Origin: an uncultured Bariatricus sp.
GTDB taxonomy: Bacteria > Bacillota > Clostridia > Lachnospirales > Lachnospiraceae
NCBI GenBank assembly: GCA_934320645.1
Contig: CAKRFP010000006.1
Location: 1-64,000 of the forward strand
DNA: 64,000 bases
Direction of reading: 5' to 3'
The notes beneath the pieces are model-generated. The model had not been told where the DNA came from. It did no database searches and worked only from the letters and a program-made list of their open reading frames with translations. The position numbers and the translations under genes were made by a program. The first letter of the stretch is position 1; each line of letters starts with the position of its first letter. Shown here piece after piece: positions 1-8,447 of the stretch.

Positions 1-138
1 TTCTGTGAGTATTTCGGAATTCCTTACAGAACCGTAACGGAATGGGAAAGAGGAACAAGAAAAATGCCGGATTATGTTTTGAGATTGTTAGCGTATAGGA
101 TAAAAATGGAAAATCTTATGAAAAATAGAATTAGTTAA
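1..138 (+). pseudogene. C-terminal piece of a helix-turn-helix protein (cut by window edge)
   Basis: Frame 1 is open from the first base to TAA at 136-138 and encodes 45 residues beginning FCEYFGIPYRTVTEWERGTR. The pattern of an IPYRT helix followed by a WERG(T/A)RKMP turn and a LLAYRI helix is typical of the C-terminal end of small XRE-like helix-turn-helix proteins in clostridial accessory regions. The start lies outside the window, so it cannot be said whether the gene is intact. It is followed by about 125 bp with no gene and then by other small or broken accessory genes. It could equally be the tail of a complete gene. Confidence 0.55.
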
Positions 139-265
139 TTTAGCAGATGAATTATAGCGAGAACAGATAATGGCTGACATCTGCAGAAGAAGGAACAAAA
201 TAAACGATGAAGGTAATATGTAAGATTGTTAAAGCATAGTGAACTGTATTGAAAGGAAAGTACAG

Positions 266-571
266 ATGGATTACATGATAGAAGTAACTAATGGCAACAA
301 TAAAGAGCAAGCATTAAAAGGGTTAGAGCGTTGTTTAATATATCAAAGTAAACTGAGAAAATTAGAATATAGTAGGCAAAGCTTCAATGAGAAGAAGAAC
401 GATTTACAGAAATTTTGGGAAAAAGAAAGTAATTTAGAAAGAAGAATTTTTCAAAAATTTGAAGAATGGGAAAAAAGACATCCTTTGTTAGGGATTTTTA
501 TATGCACAGTATTAATGGGAATACTTATTAGTTTATTAGCTGGGATTATATTAGAAGCCATTTATGCATAG
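266..571 (+). CDS. Small hypothetical protein with one C-terminal membrane segment
   Basis: No family is recognised. The 101-residue product has a charged, Lys/Glu-rich and probably helical N-terminal two thirds, with a membrane segment near residues 74-97 (around PLLGIFICTVLMGILISLLA). This suggests a membrane-anchored protein with its soluble part in the cytoplasm. The ATG at 266 is chosen because GAAAGG at 251-256 lies nine bases upstream; the GTG at 239 gives nine more residues but has no such site. The gene is AT-rich compared with the housekeeping genes downstream and sits among decayed accessory genes, so recent acquisition is plausible. Confidence 0.5.
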   Translation: MDYMIEVTNGNNKEQALKGLERCLIYQSKLRKLEYSRQSFNEKKNDLQKFWEKESNLERRIFQKFEEWEKRHPLLGIFICTVLMGILISLLAGIILEAIYA

Positions 572-602
572 ATAAAATATCGGAATATATTTTTGTTTAA
601 AC

Positions 603-842
603 AAATGGCAACAAAAATTATGTTATTATGCTCAGGCATGGTCTTTAGTCTGGGATGACTCGCCTCTATTTAATGAGGATTTTCAGGCATGGGCAAATGG
701 ACCAGTTTGTCCGGAATTATTTTTTAAAACGCAGGGAAATTATTCAGTAAGTGCGAAAGATGAGAATAGTGGAACAGATGATTTTTCAGCAGAACAGAAG
801 GAGACCATAGAAAAAGTTCTTGAGTATTATGGCGGGCTCTAA
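603..842 (+). pseudogene. Panacea/SocA-like antitoxin-domain remnant
   Basis: The frame ending at TAA 840-842 contains KLCYYAQAWSLVWDDSPLF followed by NEDFQAWANGPVCPELF, a strong match to the Panacea (DUF4065, SocA/GepA-like) domain seen in antitoxins and proteolysis adaptors. The usual N-terminal stretch before the KLCYYAQAWS motif is missing: the frame is closed at 573-575 and no start codon with a ribosome-binding site precedes the motif. The usual C-terminal part is also short, jumping from EQKETIEKVL to EYYGGL. I read it as a decayed gene with a lost N terminus and an internal deletion. Its stop overlaps the start of the next broken gene. Confidence 0.6.
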
Positions 843-1297
843 AAAAGATAAAAGAATAAAACAAAAGGAATTTCCTAAGGGGAAAAGTATTGTTCAGGGA
901 GGAAAACCCCAGTCAGTATTATTCGCAGAATCCAGCTTGGACATTTGCAAATTCTGATCAGGATATGTGGGCTTTTTCAAAAGAACATGTTGGTGAAGTG
1001 ATTTGGACGGAAATAATACCAAGATTGAGAGCGTTGGAGACACAAACTTGGAGCGAGATATTGGTTAGAGATAAGAAACAAAATCATTCTTTAGATTTAA
1101 ATGATTTGAATAGAGTTGATCAAGACAGATTGATTACCAGATATATAGAAGCGGAATCACTTATTTCATTGAGGGTTACAGGTACTCATAGATTGTATGG
1201 GTATATGACAGGCAGAGTTTTTAATATATTATGGTATGATGATGAACATGGTGACAATAGTAAATGTGTTTGCAGATCACATCTTAAACATACATAA
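829..1297 (+). pseudogene. Frameshifted partner gene of the Panacea remnant
   Basis: The ATG at 829 lies inside the last codons of the Panacea remnant and opens MAGSKKDKRIKQKEFPKGKS; the frame runs to about 918. The downstream frame, from about 917 to TGA-free end at 1297, carries on with SQNPAWTFANSDQDMWAF and ends ILWYDDEHGD then CRSHLKHT. One extra base in the GTATTATTCG run at 916-925 explains the switch. The second frame alone can start only at a poor TTG (890). The C-terminal LWYD..H and KHT residues suggest a small toxin-like or phage-type domain, but I cannot name the family. If 890-1297 is translated alone, it would give 135 residues. Confidence 0.5.
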
Positions 1298-1310
1298 AAA
1301 TAATTAAGAT

Positions 1311-1350
1311 AAATAGGACACGGTTTCAGAGTGAAAATCGTGTCCTATTT
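1311..1350. terminator. Bidirectional terminator between convergent genes
   Basis: The inverted repeat AAATAGGACACG (1311-1322) and CGTGTCCTATTT (1339-1350) has perfect 12-bp arms with A/T runs on both outer sides. It lies between the plus-strand accessory remnant and the minus-strand AraC gene, overlapping the AraC stop codon. Confidence 0.75.
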
Positions 1351-2392
1351 AATCCTCATTGCCTTTTCGATACTGCTTCGGCGTCATATGATACTGCTTC
1401 TTAAAGCACTTATAAAAATGTGTCGTATTCGTAAAATGCAGTTCTTCCATAATTTCAGAAATTGAAGCGGTTGACTCTCTGAGGAGGGCAGCTGCTTTTT
1501 TCATACAAAATGTCTGACCATAATCAAAAAGGCAGAGATTCGTATACTTCTTCACAATCGAATTAAGATAATTCCCACTATAATTCAAGAGCTGCTCCAA
1601 TTCGGAGCGTGTAATACGCCCATTGGTATCTTCCAGTAAATGACTGATATGGGTAAAAAGCAAAAAATCATGATCCGCCTCGACGTGAACCGGGGTGAAA
1701 TGAAAGTGTTCTGGTCTGGACAAATAATCAAACAGCTCCAGCAGCATTCCTTTAATGACATAGGTTGAACCAAGCTTCGGATACATAATTGCGCGAAGAA
1801 TATTATCGGTAAGAGTATGAAGTGTATGATACCAGTCTTTGTTATTCAGGGAAGGGAGAAAATCCAGATATTCTTTTGCATCCGGGGTATCCAGGTTGTC
1901 AGTGAGGAATTTCAGGATCGGATTGGATCCTGGCTTTTCAATTTCCGGAAAACAAACTTTCTGTTCATCATCCGAAAGCTGCCGGATCAGTTCTTTGGAC
2001 ATTCCAATGAACAACAGGGTAGCGTCAGAAGAAAATACTTCCTTATGGACGATGTTATGATTCATCAGGCAGCAGCTTCCGCTGTGAAAGACAAAGTCAG
2101 TGTGTTCGATCTGCTGATGGATTTCCCCGTCCAGAACGATCAGAAGTTCGTAAAAGTCATGGATATGTGGTGCTCTGGCATTGAAATGCTGGATTTCCTT
2201 TTCGGTTTGTAAATGATAAAAAGTATTCTCACGGGGTGAGGTCATGAGAAAGTTTAAGTATTTGTTGTCATCGGTCAGGCAGCAGGTTTCCAGAGTGAAC
2301 TGGATCGGCGTAAGTATCTTAATATAAGAGTTGATTCCACTATGGATATTTTCCTGCTCGATGATATTTTTAACGGTATATGAGGATGCCAT
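1349..2392 (-). CDS. AraC family transcriptional regulator (cupin sensor)
   Basis: This 347-residue protein has an N-terminal cupin-like ligand domain (about residues 60-120, around HIHDFYELLIVLDGEI) and a C-terminal double helix-turn-helix of the AraC/XylS type (last 90 residues, ending HMTPKQYRKGNED). Such proteins usually activate sugar-utilisation genes after binding a sugar. It is divergent from a GPH symporter and a GH2 glycosidase and is the obvious regulator of both. The ATG at 2392 is preferred because AAAGGAG lies twelve bases upstream of it; the longer frame from GTG 2419 contains that ribosome-binding site within its coding sequence. The effector sugar is not evident. Confidence 0.85.
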   Translation of the reverse strand: MASSYTVKNIIEQENIHSGINSYIKILTPIQFTLETCCLTDDNKYLNFLMTSPRENTFYHLQTEKEIQHFNARAPHIHDFYELLIVLDGEIHQQIEHTDFVFHSGSCCLMNHNIVHKEVFSSDATLLFIGMSKELIRQLSDDEQKVCFPEIEKPGSNPILKFLTDNLDTPDAKEYLDFLPSLNNKDWYHTLHTLTDNILRAIMYPKLGSTYVIKGMLLELFDYLSRPEHFHFTPVHVEADHDFLLFTHISHLLEDTNGRITRSELEQLLNYSGNYLNSIVKKYTNLCLFDYGQTFCMKKAAALLRESTASISEIMEELHFTNTTHFYKCFKKQYHMTPKQYRKGNED

Positions 2393-2571
2393 TTTGTATA
2401 TAAACTCCTTTGTATTCACGAATATGATAAAAACTTACAGCTATTTTATCATATATGTTATAGCTTTGTAAAACGGAATTTATTAAAGTATTATTATACA
2501 AATACATAAGCGTTTATGAAAAAAGTAACAGGAAAAATAATGGTTGTGAGGGATCAGGAGGTTATAGAAAA

Positions 2572-3948
2572 ATGCAGGAAACAGAAAAGAAATACCTGAA
2601 ATGGTATCAAAAAGTAGCATATGGGGCAGGAGATCTGGCGTCAAATACAAGTTATGGGCTGGTGTCCAGCTTTGTACTTTTGTATTTGTCCGATACGATG
2701 GGACTGAATACAGGAATCATCGGAACACTGATGCTGGTGTCAAAATTTTTAGACGGAATTTCAGATGTGATATTTGGAAATTTAATTGACCGGACAAAAT
2801 CAAAACTGGGAAAAGCAAGACCGTGGATGCTGTATGCACAGATTGGTGTATCGTTATGTCTGGTACTGTTGTTTTCCATTCCGGGAGGACTTGGCTCAAC
2901 CGCGCAGTACGCTTATTTCTTCGCGTTTTATACCATATTAAATGCAGTATTTTACACAGCAAACGGAATTGCATATTCTGCGTTATCTGCGCTGATTACC
3001 AGAAATAAAAATGAGAGAGTCCAGCTTGGATCGATTCGTTTTATGTTTGCCGTAGTGACCAATATTGTGATGGGATTTGCAGTAACAGGCGGAGTTGAGG
3101 CGTTTGGCGGCGGAGCTGCCGGATGGCGTATGGTTGCCATCATCTGTGGTGTGATCGGTCTGGTTGTGAATACGATCAGCTGCCTTTGCGTAAAAGAATT
3201 ACCGGAAGAAGAGAATCCGGCTGCAGAAGAAGCAAAACCACAGGATGACAAGATTGGTTTTGTGGAATCATTAAGGTTACTGTTAAGTAATAAATATTAC
3301 ATTTTGATTGTTGCGATTTATATCGTATATTATTTTATGAGCAACCTTACGACAGGTTCTGCAATTTATTTTATGAAGCACGTACTTGGAAATGGCTCCT
3401 TACTTGGATTATTTTCCATGATGAAAATGTTCCCGGTCATCATTGCTTTGATCTTCACACCGGTTTTGGTAAAGAAGACGGGAAGTATGCAGAAGGTCAA
3501 CTTCTGGGGGTATGTGGTAAGTGATATTCTGGGAGTATTCCTGATTGTTTTTGCAATGCAGAAGAGTCTGCCGATGATGCTTCTGTTTATGTTTTTAAAG
3601 GGAACATTTGCAGGAACGATGTCCGGAACATTAAATGCATTGATCGCAGAAATCAGTGGATATACTTACCGTACCAAAGGGGTACATATTGATGGCATGA
3701 TGTTCAGCTGCTCATCACTTGGTGTAAAAGTTGGTGGTGGAATTGGTACCGCAGCGGTTGGCTGGCTGTTAGATGCAGCGGGCTATGTCGGAACAGCGGA
3801 GGCTCAGACGGGTGGTGCTGTCAGTATGATTTTTAATATGTATATTACGATTCCGGTGATTCTCGGTGTTGTGATCACGGTTTTTTTAGGACTTATGAAG
3901 GTTGAAAAAGAAAATAAGAGAATTGACATGGAAAGAGCAGAAAAATAA
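2572..3948 (+). CDS. GPH-family (glycoside-pentoside-hexuronide) sugar:cation symporter
   Basis: The 458-residue protein has about 12 hydrophobic segments and belongs to the MelB/UidB/XylP group of the major facilitator superfamily. The family signature between segments 2 and 3 is visible as DRTKSKLGKARPW (about residues 75-87). Members import glycosides or free sugars with Na+ or H+. The start has CAGGAGG upstream. The GH2 gene begins 30 bp after its stop, so the two form an operon that would import and then hydrolyse a glycoside in the cytoplasm. The substrate cannot be read from the sequence. Confidence 0.85.
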   Translation: MQETEKKYLKWYQKVAYGAGDLASNTSYGLVSSFVLLYLSDTMGLNTGIIGTLMLVSKFLDGISDVIFGNLIDRTKSKLGKARPWMLYAQIGVSLCLVLLFSIPGGLGSTAQYAYFFAFYTILNAVFYTANGIAYSALSALITRNKNERVQLGSIRFMFAVVTNIVMGFAVTGGVEAFGGGAAGWRMVAIICGVIGLVVNTISCLCVKELPEEENPAAEEAKPQDDKIGFVESLRLLLSNKYYILIVAIYIVYYFMSNLTTGSAIYFMKHVLGNGSLLGLFSMMKMFPVIIALIFTPVLVKKTGSMQKVNFWGYVVSDILGVFLIVFAMQKSLPMMLLFMFLKGTFAGTMSGTLNALIAEISGYTYRTKGVHIDGMMFSCSSLGVKVGGGIGTAAVGWLLDAAGYVGTAEAQTGGAVSMIFNMYITIPVILGVVITVFLGLMKVEKENKRIDMERAEK

Positions 3949-3978
3949 AATTGGATCAGATTGAAAGAGGAACGAAAA

Positions 3979-6456
3979 ATGCAGTGTCAGAAATTTAATG
4001 AAGGATGGACATTTGAAAAGGTAGACGGGGATGATCGTCTGAAAGCCTTTTATGGAGAAAAAAAGGCGGTCTCTGTCACACTTCCACATGATGCCATGAT
4101 CCGTGAAAAGAGAGAAAAAGACTGTCCGGCGGGGGCACAGAGCGGTTTCTATCCGGGGGGAGTCTATTCATATGAAAAATCTTTTTTTGCACCGGAAGAG
4201 TGGAAAGAGCAGGATGTGGTCCTGGAATTTGAAGGAATCTATGGAACTGCCAAGGTGTGGATAAATGGTGCGCTTGCGGCGGTAAATCGAAATGGCTATA
4301 TGGGATTTTTAATTGATTTAAAACCGTGGATACGTTATGGGGAGAAAAACCAGCTCAAAGTTGATGCAGATAACAGCAACCAGCCAGACAGCAGATGGTA
4401 TTCAGGAGCCGGAATTTACCGGGATGTGAATTTGTGGACTGGCAAAGGAGTGTATGTTCCTCATGATAAGCTTCGTGTCACGACTTTATTTGTCCGGGAC
4501 GAGATGGCAGTGTTAGAAGTCTGCGCTGAGCTGAAAAACAGGACAGGACAGGGAAAGGAAGCCGAGTGTCTGGCTGAAATTATTCTGGATGGAAAAACGA
4601 TAGCTACAGAAAAGCAGAGAGTTGTATTCTATTCAGATCAGACCGAAGTTGTAAGAATGCAGATACCGGTAAGCAGACCAGAAAAATGGAGTCCTGATCA
4701 TCCGGCGTTATATGAATGCCGGATGAAAACCAGTATAGATCATGAAATCTGTGATGTGACTTCTGAAACTTTCGGAATCCGTGTGCTGTCCCTGGATCCG
4801 GTTCATGGATTTCAGATAAACGGGGAGACGGTGAAGCTTCGCGGAGCATGTATCCATCATGACAATGGAGTGATCGGCGCGGAGACATTTCCGGAAGCAG
4901 AATGGTATCGCTGCAAGCGATTAAAAGAAGCAGGATTTAATGCGATCCGAAGCGCACATCATCCGATGAGCAGAGCCATGCTGGATGCATGCGATCATAT
5001 TGGAATGCTTGTGATGGATGAACTGACTGATATGTGGAACCGAAGCAAGAATCCCTATGATTTTTCCGGCATTTTTCAGGAAGAAGCCGGTCAGTGGATC
5101 AGCCACATGGTAAAGAAGGATTATAACCATCCGTCTGTTGTGATCTATTCGGTTGGAAATGAAATACAGGAAGCAGGCACGAAGCAGGGAGCCTGGATCA
5201 ATCGATTTTTGTGCAACAGATTTCATGAACTTGACTACACCAGATATACGACCAATGCGTTAAATGGATTGAACTGTGCCGGAAGAAGGCTTGGCGTGAT
5301 CATGAGGGATGTGGTAGAAAAATTCGGCATGGATACACAGGGAAAAGGAAGTGGCGGAGGCAGCAATGCACTCAACAGTTTTATGAGTCTTATGTCGGGG
5401 GAAAAGGGTGAGTTTTTTGCAACGCATCCGCTTGTGACCGAGGCACTGGAAGAGTGCGCACAGAGCTGCGATATTACAGGGCTGAATTATTTAAGTGGCA
5501 GATATGAACTGGAAGGGGAGCTGCATCCGGGCAAAACCGTTCTTGGAACAGAGACCTATCCGGCTGATATTGAAAATCTGTGGGATAAGGTGGAAAAATA
5601 CCCACATGTAATCGGTGATTTTACATGGACGGGATATGACTATATTGGTGAGGCCGGAGTCGGGATTTTTCATTATGATGGAACTGCCAATTTTACAAGC
5701 ATTTATCCGGAGCGGCTTGGTTATATCGGGGATATTGATTTGATCGGAAACCGCAGACCGATCAGCTACTACAGAGAAATTGTATATGGACTTACGGATC
5801 AGCCATATATTGCCGTGGAACGGATGGAACATATTGGACAGACGGCTGAGAAAACGGCGTGGATGTTCAAAGATAATATCGGTAGTTGGACATGGAATGG
5901 TTTTGAAGGAACAACAGCCAGTGTGGATGTATATTCCGCAGGTGATGAGGTGGAGCTTTTCCTGAATGAGCAGTCACTTGGAAAAAAACCTGTCGGAAAG
6001 GAGTACCATTACACTGCGACGTATGAGGTGCCTTATGAGCCGGGAAAACTGAAAGCAGTTGCCTACCGTGGTGGTGAAGTGATTGGAGTGTATGAGCTTG
6101 TTACTGCGCAAACCGTGAAAAAGCTGGATGTCCGTCGGGTTACAGAACAGGAACGTGATGTCGCATATATGAAGATATGGATTACGGATGAACAGGGTAT
6201 CTGGAATCCGCAGGAAAAAGAGGCGCGGCTGCTTCACGCAAAAGTGACCGGAAATGGCGTACTGGAAGGTTTTGGAACGGCAAATCCATCCAGTGAGGAA
6301 GATTATTTTGCGGACACAGTGACATCTTTTGATGGAAGTGCACTTGCTGTAGTGCGGTGGCGTGATCCAAAGTCAGAAGAACCTGCTGTGCTTCATTTGT
6401 GGACAGAGGATGGATGCGAGGCGACGGTTATAGTAGAACCTCAAACTGCACAATGA
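3979..6456 (+). CDS. Glycoside hydrolase family 2 enzyme (beta-galactosidase-like)
   Basis: The 825-residue protein has the GH2 order: N-terminal sugar-binding jelly roll (about 1-170), Ig-like domain, TIM barrel (about 275-600) and C-terminal beta domains. The acid/base Glu is at about residue 395 (SVGNEIQE) and the nucleophile Glu at about 525 (LGTETYP). There is no signal peptide, so it acts in the cytoplasm on sugars brought in by the GPH symporter. The NxK motif typical of beta-glucuronidases is not seen near GNRRPISYYR, which favours a galactosidase-like enzyme over a glucuronidase; the exact sugar stays open. The start at 3979 has AAAGAGG upstream; the frame extends to a TTG at 3961 inside that site. 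Confidence 0.85.
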   Translation: MQCQKFNEGWTFEKVDGDDRLKAFYGEKKAVSVTLPHDAMIREKREKDCPAGAQSGFYPGGVYSYEKSFFAPEEWKEQDVVLEFEGIYGTAKVWINGALAAVNRNGYMGFLIDLKPWIRYGEKNQLKVDADNSNQPDSRWYSGAGIYRDVNLWTGKGVYVPHDKLRVTTLFVRDEMAVLEVCAELKNRTGQGKEAECLAEIILDGKTIATEKQRVVFYSDQTEVVRMQIPVSRPEKWSPDHPALYECRMKTSIDHEICDVTSETFGIRVLSLDPVHGFQINGETVKLRGACIHHDNGVIGAETFPEAEWYRCKRLKEAGFNAIRSAHHPMSRAMLDACDHIGMLVMDELTDMWNRSKNPYDFSGIFQEEAGQWISHMVKKDYNHPSVVIYSVGNEIQEAGTKQGAWINRFLCNRFHELDYTRYTTNALNGLNCAGRRLGVIMRDVVEKFGMDTQGKGSGGGSNALNSFMSLMSGEKGEFFATHPLVTEALEECAQSCDITGLNYLSGRYELEGELHPGKTVLGTETYPADIENLWDKVEKYPHVIGDFTWTGYDYIGEAGVGIFHYDGTANFTSIYPERLGYIGDIDLIGNRRPISYYREIVYGLTDQPYIAVERMEHIGQTAEKTAWMFKDNIGSWTWNGFEGTTASVDVYSAGDEVELFLNEQSLGKKPVGKEYHYTATYEVPYEPGKLKAVAYRGGEVIGVYELVTAQTVKKLDVRRVTEQERDVAYMKIWITDEQGIWNPQEKEARLLHAKVTGNGVLEGFGTANPSSEEDYFADTVTSFDGSALAVVRWRDPKSEEPAVLHLWTEDGCEATVIVEPQTAQ

Positions 6457-6501
6457 TATTTTCAGAGACCGATTCCGATACAGGCAACAGCAGGTTGCTA
6501 T

Positions 6502-6702
6502 GTGAATCTTGAATATCCACTGCCGAACGGAAAAGCTGTGAAGTTTCTGGATGACCAGACAACCTATCTTGGCACGCAGCTGGAATGTGAGTTTGGAGGA
6601 GATCGATATTTTGGGGTTCTTGCAAATATGGATTTTATTCTGATCTGTACCTATGAAGCAGAAGGAGAAAATCCGGAATTAGTTCTCTATAAAAAGAGAT
6701 AA
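6502..6702 (+). CDS. Short hypothetical ORF in frame with the GH2 stop
   Basis: The ORF encodes up to 66 residues from GTG 6502 (MNLEYPLPNGKAVKF...). The same frame is open back to the TGA of the GH2 gene at 6454-6456, so the segment could be an in-frame remnant of another gene, a readthrough extension, or a small independent gene. The ribosome-binding site is weak. I do not recognise the sequence. It is closely followed by a terminator at 6737-6807. Confidence 0.3.
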   Translation: MNLEYPLPNGKAVKFLDDQTTYLGTQLECEFGGDRYFGVLANMDFILICTYEAEGENPELVLYKKR

Positions 6703-6736
6703 AAGTTGTGAAAAGATAGAAATTCTATAAAAAATC

Positions 6737-6807
6737 CGCTATACTGGAGAGGAGTTGCTGCTGCAGAATTTGCAGTGGCGACAGACGCTTCGTATAGCGT
6801 TTTTTTA
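6737..6807 (+). terminator. Terminator of the GPH-GH2 operon
   Basis: CGCTATAC (6737-6744) pairs with GTATAGCG (6792-6799), with a nested CTGCA/TGCAG hairpin inside, and a run of seven T follows directly. Confidence 0.75.
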
Positions 6808-6919
6808 TCATGGATGATTGAGAAAATTGAAAGTTGAAATTGGGTCAATGGACTGAGCGGGCGGAGTTGACTAGATATTCGAAATGCTAAAAATAAATCA
6901 ACAAATAAGGAGATAACTT

Positions 6920-7987
6920 ATGGCAGAACAGGAAAAGAACACTGAGCAGGGCGTCCACAAGCGCCGTGCAAGGTATAAAGGCAAATATCCACGCAAATTT
7001 GAAGAAAAATACAAAGAATTACAGCCGGAAAAATACCAGGATACCATTGCACATGTCATTCAGAAGGGAAATACACCTGCCGGAATGCACATTTCAATCA
7101 TGGTGCAGGAGATCCTGGATTTTCTGAAGATTCAGCCAGGAGAGATTGGATTTGATGCGACACTTGGTTATGGCGGACATACAAAAGCAATGCTGCAATG
7201 TCTGGAAGGAAAAGGACATATCTATGCGACGGATGTAGATCCGGAAGAATCTGCAAAGACAAAGAAACGTCTGGAAGAACAGGGATTTGGTGAGGACATT
7301 TTAACGATCCGCCTTCAGAATTTCTGTACCATTGATGAAATTGCAGAAGAAGTCGGGGGCTTTGATTTTATTCTGGCAGATCTTGGTGTGTCTTCGATGC
7401 AGATTGATAACCCGAAGCGAGGATTTTCTTTTAAGGTGGACGGACCGCTTGATCTGCGTCTGAATCAGGAAAAAGGAATCAGTGCAGCCGAGAGACTGGA
7501 TACAATTTCCAGAGAAGAACTTGCCGGCATGTTATATGAAAATTCGGATGAGCCTTACTGTGAAGAGCTGGCAAAGGCAATTACAGAAGAGATCAGGAAA
7601 GGACACCGGATTGATACAACGACGAAGCTTCGTCAGGTCATTGAACAGACTTTATCCTTCCTGCCGGAGAATAAAGAGAAAAAGGATATTATCAAGAAGA
7701 CCTGTCAGCGGACGTTCCAGGCACTTAGAATCGATGTGAATCACGAATTTGAGGTACTGTATGAATTTATGGAGAAACTTCCGGGAGCTTTAAAACCGGG
7801 CGGAAGAGTAACAATTCTGACCTTCCATTCTGGAGAAGACAAACTGGTAAAGAAAGCATTAAAAGCTGGATACCGGGAGGGGATTTATTCTGACTATGCC
7901 AAAGATGTAGTCAGACCATCCGCAAAAGAGTGTGCACAGAATGGACGGGCGAGATCTACAAAGATGCGCTGGGCTGTGAAGGCATAG
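6920..7987 (+). CDS. rsmH: RsmH-like 16S rRNA (cytosine-N4) methyltransferase
   Basis: The 355-residue protein is a SAM-dependent methyltransferase of the RsmH/MraW family, which methylates N4 of C1402 in 16S rRNA. Visible family motifs are DATLGYGGHTKAML (SAM site, about residue 72), ADLGVSSMQID (about 153), RTFQALRIDVNHE and TFHSGEDKLVKKAL. It is longer than the usual 310 residues through a basic N-terminal extension of about 40 residues. It is not next to mraZ, ftsL or other cell-wall genes, the usual place of rsmH, so it may be a second, diverged copy; a paralogue elsewhere would be expected. AAGGAG precedes the ATG. Confidence 0.8.
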   Translation: MAEQEKNTEQGVHKRRARYKGKYPRKFEEKYKELQPEKYQDTIAHVIQKGNTPAGMHISIMVQEILDFLKIQPGEIGFDATLGYGGHTKAMLQCLEGKGHIYATDVDPEESAKTKKRLEEQGFGEDILTIRLQNFCTIDEIAEEVGGFDFILADLGVSSMQIDNPKRGFSFKVDGPLDLRLNQEKGISAAERLDTISREELAGMLYENSDEPYCEELAKAITEEIRKGHRIDTTTKLRQVIEQTLSFLPENKEKKDIIKKTCQRTFQALRIDVNHEFEVLYEFMEKLPGALKPGGRVTILTFHSGEDKLVKKALKAGYREGIYSDYAKDVVRPSAKECAQNGRARSTKMRWAVKA

Positions 7988-8037
7988 GACGAAGAATAAG
8001 ATAAGAAAAGAGCAGATACAGATTGAGGAGAGTAAGA

Positions 8038-8288
8038 ATGTCCGAAGAAAATGTAAGTATGCAATTAAGTACAATAAGATTGGTGGAAGCATTGATACAA
8101 AATTCCGGTTTATGAGTAAGGGAAATAATATCGTTATATATCAGTGGATTATTTCCGATATCGGTATCGGGATGAGTCAGGAATTTATGAAATACATATT
8201 TGAACCGTTTGCACAGGAACGTTCGGATGCACGAAGCATCTATAATTATTTAAAAGGAAAGTGTCAGATGACCATAAATTCATTGTAA
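8038..8288 (+). pseudogene. Remnant of a histidine kinase ATPase domain
   Basis: The frame 8061-8288 reads AIKYNKIGGSIDTKF, then ISDIGIGMSQEFMKYIF and EPFAQERSDAR. This matches the N box and G1 region of a histidine kinase ATPase domain and closely resembles residues about 800-860 of the hybrid kinase at 9521. The HisKA domain, the rest of the ATPase domain and any receiver are missing. A short frame from ATG 8038 with GAGGAG upstream overlaps it but is closed after 25 codons. The segment looks like the scar of a deleted paralogue of the kinase 1.5 kb downstream. Confidence 0.65.
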
Positions 8289-8447
8289 AAGTGCTTTCGG
8301 AATATTTGAAAAATGATTAAGATCTGTAACAGAAAGTTATAGGTTAAATTGTACCTTAGTCTATAATTTTGGAAGCTGTCGTGGTATAGTGTATGGAAAA
8401 GTTATGAAGTATCTGGCATCAAAATGGAATAGGAGGAGAGAAAGAGT

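Noticed and set aside
3979..6456. Beta-glucuronidase assignment for the GH2 enzyme
   Set aside because: The NxK motif that contacts the glucuronate carboxylate is not found in the expected region.
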